Origin: Moniliella sp. 'wahieum'
Taxonomy: Eukaryota; Basidiomycota; Moniliellomycetes; Moniliellales; Moniliellaceae
NCBI GenBank assembly: GCA_003971905.1
Contig: RSEE01000031.1
Location: forward strand, 62,001 to 126,000
DNA length: 64,000 bases
Direction: 5' to 3'
The notes below the pieces were generated by a model. It did no database searches and was not told where the DNA came from. It saw nothing but the letters and a program-made list of their open reading frames with translations. Position numbers and translations under genes: made by a program. Below, piece after piece: positions 34,951 to 44,388 of the stretch (within the stretch, counting starts at the first letter, position 1; the number at the start of each line of letters is the position of its first letter).

Positions 34951-35018
34951 CACGTGATCGGGTCGACACGTGACGGTACAGTTCAGTCCAAACCCTAAGT
35001 CCGAGTCATCTTAGGGTT
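34951..35018 (+). promoter_or_regulatory. RPL36 promoter: two CACGTGA boxes and an inverted telomere-like pair
   Basis: Two CACGTGA boxes lie at 34951-34957 and 34967-34973, 16 bp apart on the same strand. They are followed by AACCCTAA (34991-34998) and its exact inverse TTAGGGTT (35011-35018) with 12 bases between. The set is about 190-260 bp upstream of the RPL36 start codon. CACGTGA is the classic Cbf1/bHLH site, and TTAGGG boxes are bound by Tbf1-type factors that drive ribosomal protein genes in several fungi; that these factors act here is inference. Confidence 0.6.
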
Positions 35019-35209
35019 AGAAGAAATTACCGCAGCAGAATGAAGTTAGTGTGGCCGGTTGCCGGCCCGATCACCCATTCCGCCCATCCAGCACAAGGGC
35101 AGTCCGCCATCCTTCCCGGCCGCTCGCCCGTCCGGCCCCGGCGAATCTGCCCCCGTCAAAGCCAACACCCAAGTGCGCTGGTTTCATCCACCACAGCAAG
35201 TCAATCCCC

Positions 35210-35645
35210 ATGGTCCGCAACTCGTCCAACCCCGTGCACAAGGCTACTGTTGAGCGCTCCGGCCTCGCCTGGGGCATTGCCCGTGGCCACAAGACCGAGC
35301 GCCGCGTTGTCCCTGCCCGCCCGGCGGCGATGAAGGGCCACACGTCGCAACGCAACTTGATTGTCAAGTCGGTCATTCGCGAGGTGGCTGGCTTTGCGCC
35401 GTACGAGCGTCGCGCGATGGAGCTCCTTCGTAACTCGAAGGTATGTCCACCGCCTTTTAACTGTCCCCTCTGGCTACTCCTTCCCTGTCCTGCCCTCTCC
35501 GGTTTCATGTACTGACTCGAGTGCGCTCTAGGACAAGCGTGCGCGCAAGTTCATGAAGAAGCGCTTGGGCACCCTTAAGCGCGCCAAGGCTAAGGTCGAG
35601 GCGTTGCAGAACGTGATTGCCGAGCAGCGTCGTGCTGGGCACTAA
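35210..35645 (+). CDS. RPL36: 60S ribosomal protein L36 (eL36)
   Basis: This is a cytosolic large-subunit ribosomal protein. Exon 1 (35210-35440, exactly 77 codons) starts MVRNSSNPVHKATVERSGLA and ends in the family signature IREVAGFAPYERRAMELLRN followed by SK. Exon 2 (35532-35645) continues DKRARKFMKKRLGTLKRAKA and ends EQRRAGH. The intron, 35441-35531 (91 nt), has a GTATGT donor and TAG acceptor and lies between SK and DKRARK. The product is 114 residues, slightly longer than usual at the N-terminus, where the typical GLNKGH segment reads GIARGH. Unlike most genes here it needs no frame correction. Confidence 0.95.
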
Positions 35646-37257
35646 GTGGCTCGTTCCCGTTGTCCTGGTCGAGTTACTTCTCCCATCTAGGCTGTTTGTT
35701 GGCTTGAGCCCAGGTGCCCAAGCATCCTCAAAACCCTCATGGAAATCTATGAGACCCCCCTGCCTATTGGGGGATACAGGCGCTCAAATCCGATGGGGAT
35801 GAGAACAGGTAGGGATGATGTAGTAGACATCGTGATCGGACGAAGAGACTAAAGCCCGCTACCAATTTTCGTCCGGTGGGTCGCTGAGGATGTGATAGCA
35901 CTCGTCCGTCGTTGCTCATCGCTTAACGCTTAATCGTCCCCGGTTAACGCCCTACAGAACCGACAACGAACGAGGCCTGGCCTGCGCTCCGAGTGGACGA
36001 GTAAAATGAGGTTTCCAGTGCGCACTCAAAACCACAATGATCGTAGAGCTGAGTCTCAGCCTTGATATTACAGTGCTTCTCCCCTATAGCCAATGCACTT
36101 GGCGCATTCTAACCAAGGGCGTGGGACGTATTGCAGAATGACGAATGGTATCTAAGCAGAGGCGCTGTTGCGACCGAGAGTTGACTTTCGAGTTTGAACG
36201 CCCTGAGCACCTGATCCTCTCAGTTCACGCCTGTGCGGCGTGGGGTGAATCTGATTAAACGGACCTTTACCACTACAACGGCCTTGGAACCTCTCTTTGT
36301 AACCCAGTCACTGTGTATTGACCACAGCGCCCATGGAATGATTAATGCTCACAGGCCTGGAGTATAGCGGGTATTACTTATCGGTCACTTCCCATGTGGG
36401 GGGAGAACAGACAAAACACAGATGCAGTGACCTGAGTGGTATCTTTGACAAAGAATCCCCATCCCTCATTCAACAAGTCGATATAGCCTACAACTGCTTC
36501 AGGTTGTACTATAAAATCCAGTTACTAGTACTGTCGCTATAGCTACTTCGCGCATTCGTATCACTTGCATTGACACATCATAAGACTGGGATAAAAAAAC
36601 GCTTTGCCTATCGGGGCTCGCTCATCCAGCGTATGCTGTGCTTGCTCGTACCAACCCCCACCCAAGAAGTCAGTGGAGTTGCCAGTGGGACCTTCTGGCA
36701 CCCTCTATTGGGGCTTCAAAATCGGAATGTAGCGCGCGTGGATACTCGCTGGGGCGTCGTTGTGCTAGACGGTAAGGATGTGAGCAATGCCTCGATAAAC
36801 AATCTCCAACGAGACTGCCCAGTAAACTTCCTCCAGCACTCGGCCTTGAACATCGTGTTGGCCGTTTTGGAGGCATTAGCAGTGCCTGCCCGCCGTGATG
36901 AGAAACCAACGGCGGGAAAAGAAAGGCGCAGATTTTGAGTGCGTCTCCATCCGAGTATATGACACTGATGGGCGTTTTTGTCATCTTCCGCTTGCTCCAA
37001 CAACAGTCGAGATGTTGCCGTCACTTCTCGTGTACCACACCTCCTATTACACGACCATGGCCTCCTTTGGACTCTTGCATTCGCAGTATAGCATTGGCAA
37101 AACTTGTAACTCCTGCGTCGTTCGAGCCAGGCAAGCCAGCTGCTAGAGTATTATATGATGGTACCTTTTCCTTGCACGAGATGAGATCGATGATCGAGTA
37201 TCGATGATCACGATCATGGGCTTGAAGCTATTATGCTGGCTATGTCTCGGCCCTTGT

Positions 37258-37303
37258 CAGGGCCTATCGGAACCTGTCGGAGCCTGTCGGAGTCTGTCGG
37301 AGC
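37258..37303 (+). repeat. Ten-base TGTCGGAGCC-type tandem repeat
   Basis: Four imperfect copies of a 10-mer of the form TGTCGGAGCC, with changes concentrated in the last three bases and the first copy most diverged. Confidence 0.75.
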
Positions 37304-37758
37304 CAAGGAAAAAATGCATGCTGCCTTGAATTTCGACGGCGGAAACCTACATCGGCGTTAGGAGGATCCCTCATCGATGAGGGGTACCAGGAGACACCAG
37401 GGGACACCAGAGGTTCGGTAACCCTAGGACGCCACACCCAATCGACGGCAGAAACCATATAATCGCCGTTCCTTTTCTTTTCTTCTTTTTCTTAGGGATG
37501 GCGACTCAGCCAACGCTCAGTTTCCGTCGTTAGTGCTTAGTACTTAGTGCAGACCTGTGGGTCCCTTAAGCCTTCCTCACCTGAGGGCCTGAGTATGAGT
37601 ACGAATACCGAGTACTCTACATTGAGTGTACTGAGTACCGAGTCTCAATACTGTGAGAGGTACTGAACGTACTCTGGGATCTGAGTATCGATCATCTCAC
37701 GCGTTTAGCGGTCACCAGGTCACGCGCGCTACGCCAAGTGTGGCGTCTGCTGTAAGTT

Positions 37759-37779
37759 GCTAGTTACTAGTCACTAGCA
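37759..37779 (+). repeat. ACTAGT-type heptamers, three in phase
   Basis: Units GCTAGTT, ACTAGTC and ACTAGCA follow one another without a gap. The central ACTAGT is palindromic; the outer two are one base off ACTAGT or GCTAGC. Confidence 0.7.
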
Positions 37780-38493
37780 CTTCGTTGTACCGAATTCTGG
37801 CTGGGAGTTTCGCGTTTTTTTCTTCAAAAAAATCATAATGCATGTGCCAGGCTCGTCAAAAGAATCCTTCAAGCTTACTCAGGTACTCAGGGCCTCAGGC
37901 CTCAGGGCTTGAGCCTCAGGGGCTTGAAGCTTGAGGGCTCAGTGACGGGTTCCATGGTTACACGGTTACGCCGGTTACGCCTGTGGCTACCCCCTCTGTT
38001 ACGCGCCCCACGCCCCGTTAAACGTTAAACTTAAACCCTCGGGGCCTCCGGGCCTCAGAGACCTTAAACCCGTGGCGTGTGAGTACTGACTGAGTGGGGA
38101 AGCGGGGAGGTATGATGGATGATGCATGTCAAGCCTATCGATGATGAGACCACTTTGCCTCGAGTGGTCTGCGCGCGGAGAGTTGGGAAGCTTGTATTGC
38201 AAGTAGAAGCTAGAAGGCAGACCGATTATTGATTGAGTACTTGTTCTATAGTTAAGCTAGTTACCGAGCATCAAAAACGCTTGGTGTGTGTGCTGTGGGA
38301 GTTGCCAAAGCGGGATACGGATACAGGCCCAAGCTCCAAGATCCAAGCTCCAAGCTCTAAGTCCAATCCAATCCCTCAAGCGACATGGTAACTCCTCTGA
38401 TCTGATCGATCTGATCCCCAAAACAAGATGCGCCCCCAAGTCGTAGATAGCGCCGATGTCTGCGATCTGCCACACTCGGGTCACTAGGATCAC

Positions 38494-38528
38494 ACATGTC
38501 ACCTGTCGCATGCCACATGTCACATGTC
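38494..38528 (+). repeat. Five in-phase heptamers, ACATGTC and GCATGCC
   Basis: Three units are ACATGTC and one (38508-38514) is GCATGCC; one (38501-38507) is ACCTGTC. ACATGT and GCATGC are both palindromes and differ only at the two outer, mutually complementary positions. Every unit ends in C. Confidence 0.8.
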
Positions 38529-38579
38529 ACACGGCTGAGAGGTCCTAGCTAGCTTCAAGTTTCAAGCTCTTCAATCTTC

Positions 38580-38593
38580 ACCGGTCACCGGTT
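38580..38593 (+). repeat. ACCGGT heptamer pair
   Basis: ACCGGTC and ACCGGTT in tandem; ACCGGT is palindromic. A related pair occurs near 54727-54740. Confidence 0.7.
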
Positions 38594-38616
38594 CACCCTT
38601 CCAGCTTCGAGCTTAG

Positions 38617-38637
38617 TCACGTGTCACGCGTCACGTG
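38617..38637 (+). repeat. TCACGTG / TCACGCG heptamers
   Basis: Three in-phase heptamers, TCACGTG, TCACGCG and TCACGTG. The first and third hold the palindrome CACGTG; the middle creates ACGCGT with the next base. Confidence 0.75.
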
Positions 38638-38900
38638 CACCCCTTTTCGCGGTCATCACAGTTACTAGTTACAGGCCGTCATGGTCTTATTGGCGCCAAC
38701 GCAATTCGCCCGACGGAAGGATGGAGGGCGAGGCGGGTCGGTTGGTCGATGGATGCTGCAACGAATGATCTGACTATACGCAGGTGAGTACTGAGTCGAT
38801 GATCGATGATCTCGATGATCGATCAAACGTGAAACGTCCGGCTGTATATGGTGCATGGGCGTGAACGTTAAGTACGTTAAAAGCGGGAGACGGATGGACA

Positions 38901-38927
38901 TGCTGAAGCTTGAAGCTTGAAGCTTGA
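38901..38927 (+). repeat. AAGCTTG heptamer array
   Basis: Three consecutive AAGCTTG units, as in the longer array at 52440. A further two-copy array lies at 39111-39128. Confidence 0.85.
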
Positions 38928-39628
38928 TTAATGATTCCTCGGTGAAGCGCATGGACACCCGGGACTTCACACGGGACTAGCAACCGAGGCAGGCAGCCTT
39001 GGGCTGGTCAGCAAGTTGCCAGCGCGGCTGACACACTGACGGGTGGGTGGCAGGAGCGCGCAGAACTGAGATACTGGGAACTGAGCGAGGCCTCCTCTGG
39101 CCTGCATGGCTTGAAGCTTGAAGCTTGAGACGAAATCGGAGAGCTGAGCGCGGAGCGGGCGAGGGCGATGCGGACAGTCGCCTGGGGCCTCGGGAGTGCT
39201 TTGCTCGGCGGCGGCTGGGAGCGATGGAGGGACGGAGGGATGGCGATGATGGCGGCGATGGATGATGCATGGGGCAGTTGCATGTTGGCCCAGAATGCAC
39301 ACTGCCGCCGCTGCGCAGCTCCACCCTGGCTGCTGCAGGCGGCGGGGCTTGCATCTGGCCCCATGTGCCTGCGCCATCACCCACAGCCCGCGCCGCTCAC
39401 CCGTGGCGTGTCACGTGCTGCTCGCACCAGGCCGCAGCGCAGACGCACCGTCCATCCAGGCTGTCTTCCCTGCCTGCTCTGCCACCCAGTGCATAAAGGC
39501 TCTCGGCCGGCGCGCTGCTTTCCTTCCTCTCTGCGACCTTTGACACCACCTCCTCCCGCCCTCGCCCCCGCCGCTACCACCCCCACCACCGTCGTCCCCG
39601 TCACTGCCACGACGTTTTCTCAGCCGCC

Positions 39629-41535
39629 ATGTACGTTCGGTCTCCCTCTGCTTCCCCTGCGGTAGATGTTGTCTCTCTTCCTTCTGCTCATATATGTACG
39701 GGGTGGGTACTGACCATATAATTCCTTCCGTTTGCGCAGGCACTTGTGTACGCTCGCCCTCCCTCCCACACCGTCTCAATTTCCGGTGTGCCCTCTGCCT
39801 TGCTGCTAACCTCTCTTTCTCTCCCCCTCTCCCTCTCCCACCCGCAGACGGAGCGATCGTGTTCAATCAGGACAAATCCACACGGCGTATACCCCTTCTG
39901 GCCGCCTGGGACCTGAGTCCCTTTAGCTGGTTGCACCGGCAGCAGATGCAAGACGAAATGACCACCGTTGCCAAGGTACGTTGCCTCTTGTTTGGGGTCT
40001 GTCTTTGTCTAACGTCTACCTGTATCTGCCCACCTAGGAACTCGCCGAAGAAACCAACCCCAACGACCAAGTCCAGCTCGAAGCCGACGACTTTCTTGCC
40101 CTCTCGTCCGGGCGACCGGTGGAAGATGAGCTGTGTGGGGTGATACTGACGGACCACGAGTACCCGCGCGACGTGGCGATTGCTGTGCTGGACAAGATGC
40201 TGGAGGAAATGGCGGTGCGGGTGCCCAAGGCGCGGTACCAAGGTCTGATTGCGCAGCTGGTGACGCAAAAGCCACAAGACTTCCTACCTGGTCGGGTGGG
40301 CGGAGCGCCCGTGTCGGCCCAGCCAGAAGGGGAGGAAGACTTACTCAGTGCGGCGGGCTGGGGCACGGGGTGCATGCCTCGCCTCGGCGACTCGGACAGC
40401 TTTGACCCGATGCAAGCGGAATTTGACCGTCGTCAGGCCGAAGGGCACCGGGTGGGCATTGATGAGCCCATTTTAGTTGCCGCGCTGGAATTTCCTTCGG
40501 CGCAACAGTACTTGACGCGGTACCAAGACGTGGAATTGGCGCATGCTCTGGCGCGGGAACAGTTTGAGTCACGTACGACGGGTGGGAGGGCGTTTGGGAT
40601 CGCCTCTGGTCGGTCGCCGAACAAGAAACGGTCATTTTTAGCCCGTCGTCGTGCTCGTGCGCCCCGCTCTGGTCCCGAACCTGACGTGCGTCCCATCTCC
40701 TTCCGCACGGCTCAGTACCAATTCGCAATGGCCGCCAACCCGCGACGATGCATGTACTGGCGCCTGCTGTGCCTGAAGACGTGCCCTTGCCACCCGCTCC
40801 TTCTCCTTCCCGCATTCCGCCCGTCAACGCCTTCCCATCTTCTTCTACGACCGGGCCACAAACCGCATCGCCGCGACGGAGCACACTTTCTGGTCCCTCC
40901 CTCGCCCCGCCCGTACCCATGCCGTCCGATGTGAACTTGCGTGCGCGCAGTGCGACGGTTGGGGTCGGCGGGCCCACTCCACCCTCGACGCTGGGCTCGG
41001 CGCTGCAGAACGCGGTGCCAGCGCCGGACGAAACCGAGGGCCCAGGGGGGAGCAGTGTGAAAGCGAGTCTGAGTACGTTGCGTTCGATGAACACTGGGGT
41101 CCTGTTGTCTCCCACGCCCGATTCGGGCGTGACGAGCGAGACGGAGGAAGATAATGTACGTACGCCCACGCCTCTGGCTAGTTTGGGTGCGGTGCGTGCT
41201 GCGCTCGCATCCGCCTCCTCCTCGCCTCGTTCGACCCGGGCACATCGGTTGCACGCTAAAGCGCTAGATCCCTTGGTGCAACCTGAAGAACCGGCGTCGA
41301 TGATTCTGGAACGTCGGGTACCCGTTCCGCCCATGCTGCAAGAGGAAGAGGAAGACGCCGAGGGAGCAAGCCACGGTTTCCCACCCTCCTCCCTTCAACT
41401 GGGAGGAACAAGTACCATACTGCTCCTCCTACGCGGGCTCCGAATACTCCTGTAACTCCGTCTTCCGCCACAACGATGGTCCGTTCCGAGCGCCGCAACT
41501 CGCAACTCTCCACCCTCACCCCCGCGCCACGCTAA
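39629..41535 (+). CDS. Ykt6-like longin-domain protein with long disordered tail
   Basis: The N-terminal part resembles the longin domain of the R-SNARE Ykt6: IPLLAAWDLSPFSWLHRQQM, MTTVAKELAEETNPNDQVQ, CGVILTDHEYPRDVAIAVLD then KMLEEMAVRVPKARY, and after an insertion of about 80 residues FPSAQQYLTRYQDVELAHAL. An intron at 39976-40037 (62 nt) lies between VAK and ELAEE; the first exons appear tiny, with the ATG at 39629 and a short exon near 39740. In Ykt6 the SNARE coil and a C-terminal CCAAX box follow; here I find neither in any frame. Instead there is a basic patch (GRSPNKKRSFLARRRARAPR) and a Pro/Ser/Thr-rich tail to about 41535. It could be a longin regulator that lost its SNARE motif, or a different longin protein. 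Function is inference. Confidence 0.5.
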
Positions 41536-42027
41536 CGAGCTGCCGGGCCGGCAGGTGCATGGGGCAGTAGCTCGCTTCGGCTCGCTGTGCCCGGTCGCAA
41601 GCGGGCAGCGACCGAGGGGGAGGAGAACTGTGTGGTGATGTAAGATGCAACGTCCTCTCCCTCGCCTCGCTCCACCGTGGCACAATTGCCCATTGCTTTC
41701 TTTCTCTTGCCTTGTTTCTGCAGTAGGTTGGGCCTTCGTACCCTTCCATGCACACACTCCTTTTCTCTTTTGGATCCCAAGCGCCGATTCTGGCGCTAAA
41801 TTGTGACCCAGTGGTTGTGACCAGCGGTCCGAGCTTCGATTAGCTTGGCCGTTGCTTCACCGTAACCACAAGGGGTCGACTCCTACCGTACTTTTCCTAG
41901 GCTCATACCCTCCTTCGTTGCTTTACTTTTTTTGCCTCCTTATGTGCACCCTGCTCCCTCTTGCCCGACTGGCTTCCAGTTTGTACTTCCATGCGTTGTG
42001 CGCATGTGTACCTCCTATTCCATACTA
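41536..42027. other. Convergent intergenic region
   Basis: Separates the ends of the longin gene and TIM21. It is pyrimidine-rich; no gene is seen. Confidence 0.45.
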
Positions 42028-43649
42028 TCACCACCAGGTCTTGTGTTCCCCATAGCAGAATCGATCGTGTCTTGTGCGTCCTGTATCATTCCCACAATTA
42101 CAGTTACACGTACACGCACAGGTACACGTACAGTTGCAGGTACAGTTACCGATCGATCTCGCCTGCATGCTGCACAATCCATGCGCGCTTGCGACTGAAC
42201 GCATCGCTGTTGGGAACATCGACAAACAGTTTGCTGAACTGGAAAGTACCTTTCTCGTCCTGTTGTTGTATTGTAGGTTGTAGCCGCGCCGCGTTGGTAC
42301 CAACACCCCCCAGAATCCGTCAGTCTCAGCATCCCACATTTCATAATCGTGTTCATGTTCGTGCTCATGACCGCTTCGCCATGGGGACAACCAACGTACC
42401 TTGCGCAACTCTCCATGCACCTCTCCGCTCGTCCACGTTCCCGCCTCCTGAGGACGTGAGGCAGAGCGAACCACGTCGCCGGCGCCACGAGTGAGACCTA
42501 CAAAGCTAGCCATCGCACCTCCGATCCAGCGTCCCGGGACGTGATACCAACTTTCCGCTGGCGGTGGGGCCAAGAGCGCTTCCTCAGCTTGCCACTGGGC
42601 TAAGGAAGCAGCATGTCGATTGGCCTTGGCTTGGAGGACTTGCAATCGCCGTGCCTCGTCGTCGGTGGTGGCGGCGACATGGTCATCGTACCAGTCCAGG
42701 GTAGTGTCGTACGCATCGAGTAGTTTGTCCTTGGACCAACTCGCAGCTGCATACACGCCGCTCGAGCCTGTTGGAAATACGTCAGATCTTCGTCCTTGTC
42801 ACGAGCATGGACGATGAACCGGATGCGCATCACTTCTTCCCCCGAGGACGGGTCGGTGAGCAACTGGGACGTGACGGACCGCACGCGGTCGGCCAACGGG
42901 AAGCGACGTGTCGGGGGAAAGTTCAGTTTCGGACGTGTAAAAAGTATAAGGTTGAAGCAAGTACGAGTGCACGGTTTTGCTCTGGGTGACCAACTTGCAC
43001 GCATCCTCATACACCACCGTGGGAATTCTTCGCAAACAGTTCCGTCACGATCGCCCACGTTACCAGCGCGGTCAACAACGCGCCCGCTGTAATAAACGTG
43101 AACCGGGACGAATTCATCGCTCCCCGCACGACTTTTTGGCCGGGGAGATATCGGACCAGCTTGGCCGGCGCCCGTCCAGCGGTCCAAGCGCGAAGGCCGT
43201 GTGTGCGGCATATTCGCCCCCGTACCACCCAACATGCCCATACTCATCGGCCCAGCTCCCGTTGCCGAGTTGCTCAATGCAGCCCGGGCCACGTCACGTA
43301 AAATCCGTTCGTCCTTTAACCCTTTGATTACATCCCCACCCGATCGCGACCCCAGCTCCGCTGCCGAACGCAAATCGGCAAGGACCCTGCGCTGCTCCGC
43401 TTCGAGCTGCGCACGCTCCCGACGAGCTTTCTCCGCCCGGTGCGTTCCGTTGAGGGAGACTTGGCGTTGCGGTCGTTGTGGTTTGGTTATGGTTGTGGTG
43501 TTACTGTTGTCGTCGCTGGACAGGACGGCCTGAACGTGGGCAGAGGTGCGAAGGGGACGGGCCAGGAGCGGGGGCAAGGCCGAAACGCCAACGGCGCCCC
43601 TGAGCAGACGTGGCTGCAGATGGACCAGGACAGAGCGGCAGACAAGCAT
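42028..43649 (-). CDS. TIM21: TIM21-like subunit of the mitochondrial presequence translocase
   Basis: TIM21 sits in the inner membrane, contacts TOM through its intermembrane-space domain and couples TIM23 to respiratory complexes. The start at 43649 reads MLVCRSVLVHLQPRLLRGAV, an Arg-containing amphipathic presequence. A charged helix follows, then the membrane segment FTFITAGALLTALVTWAIVT and ELFAKNS, VYEDACKLVTQSKTVHSYL, KLNFPPTRRFPLADRVRS, and EEVMRIRFIVHARDK, matching the order of the Tim21 fold. Unusually about 100 residues rich in Ala, Asp and Glu (WSKDKLLDAYDTTLDWYDDH onward) are inserted before the last strand-like SGEVHGELRK. The C-terminal end is unclear: a His/Glu repeat and a Cys/Thr repeat from a CACGTA-type minisatellite (42105-42150) follow and may not be translated. 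Frame slips occur near 42740, 42940 and 43030. Confidence 0.68.
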
Positions 43650-43922
43650 GGTCGCTTGCAATGGCGCCGAGCGGGACAAGATGGGCGAGCGGTGGATCGA
43701 TCCGGCGCTGGCTGTAGCAGCAGCACTTGAAGCTTCACTTGAAGCTTGCAGCTTGACGGCTAAGCCAGGACGCACGACACGACTTGGCGGAAAGCTTCGA
43801 ACACTCTGCGTTAGGTTGGTGCGTGATCTTCACGGGCCAACCAAGGAAATAGCCCCAATTCCGAGCCACTATTCCGCCGTTCGGCTGAGTGTGACCACAA
43901 CTTGGCCCAACCTCTCACGAAA

Positions 43923-43994
43923 GCCTCTTTGGCTCAATGGTAAGGCGTCGCACTCGTAATGCGAAGATTAGTCGTTCGATTCGGCTAGGAGGCA
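43923..43994 (+). tRNA. tRNA-Thr (CGT)
   Basis: A 72-nt cloverleaf without intron. The acceptor stem pairs GCCTCTT with AGGAGGC (one G-T). The anticodon arm TCGCA-CTCGTAA-TGCGA has anticodon CGT (reads ACG, Thr). The T arm is AGTCG-TTCGATT-CGGCT, and the discriminator is A. The D arm is weak: GCTC faces AGGC, so one pair is a wobble and one a mismatch. Confidence 0.88.
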
Positions 43995-43997
43995 TAA

Positions 43998-44003
43998 TTT
44001 TTT
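43998..44003 (+). terminator. RNA polymerase III terminator of tRNA-Thr
   Basis: Six consecutive T on the sense strand, three bases after the tRNA's 3' end, the standard polymerase III stop. Confidence 0.85.
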
Positions 44004-44388
44004 GTACCCCTCTCCTTTCGCTTGCTTTGGCAGGACATGAAACGGTACCGCGGTGTGGTTCGCCGCGGGGGAGCCTACTGATACAGATGATGTTGATAAG
44101 TACCTATGTACCTGCGTCTGCAGTCCGCACAACCAACATCGCACACATCGCACAATCAAACAAACGATAGATCAACTGCAGAACGCAGATAGATCCGGCT
44201 CCTCGGTATGCTAAGCATGTCGCTTACCCACCCACCCGGCCCAGGCTGAGCGCTCAGCCTGAGCGATCAGAGACTCAGCGCTCAGGCTCAGGGCGCTCAG
44301 GGCAGGCTCAGGACAAGCTCAGAGCAACAACTGCCCCCCCCCCCCCAGCAGGGCAAAGGGCTTGGGGCCCGGGTTAGGGCTCACATTT
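44004..44388. other. Intergenic, AGCGCTC/CTCAGG motifs
   Basis: No gene is seen. From 44250 to 44330 the DNA is packed with GAGCGCTCAG and GGCTCAGG motifs, and a run of about 13 C lies at 44334-44346. Confidence 0.5.

Larger units (their letters stand above)
35646..39628. other. Second repeat-rich gene-poor island
   Basis: No gene is supported in these 4 kb. The first 1.6 kb is unique, relatively AT-rich DNA. From 37258 the sequence becomes a patchwork of short repeats: a TGTCGGAGCC-type 10-mer (37258-37303), AGTACT motifs (37600-37680), ACTAGT heptamers (37759-37779), AGGCCT/CCTGAGG motifs (37885-37935), ACATGT, ACCGGT and CACGTG heptamers (38494-38637), ATCGAT motifs (38795-38823) and AAGCTTG arrays (38901-38927, 39111-39128). 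Short ORFs reading KLQASSFKL are translations of the AAGCTTG repeat. Confidence 0.6.

Noticed and set aside
34991-35018. Interstitial telomere
   Set aside because: There is only one octamer in each orientation, set in a ribosomal protein promoter; no tandem telomeric array is present.
38665-39384. Minus-strand ORFs containing KLQASSFKL peptides as a protein family
   Set aside because: The peptide is the translation of the AAGCTTG repeat and recurs wherever that array occurs.
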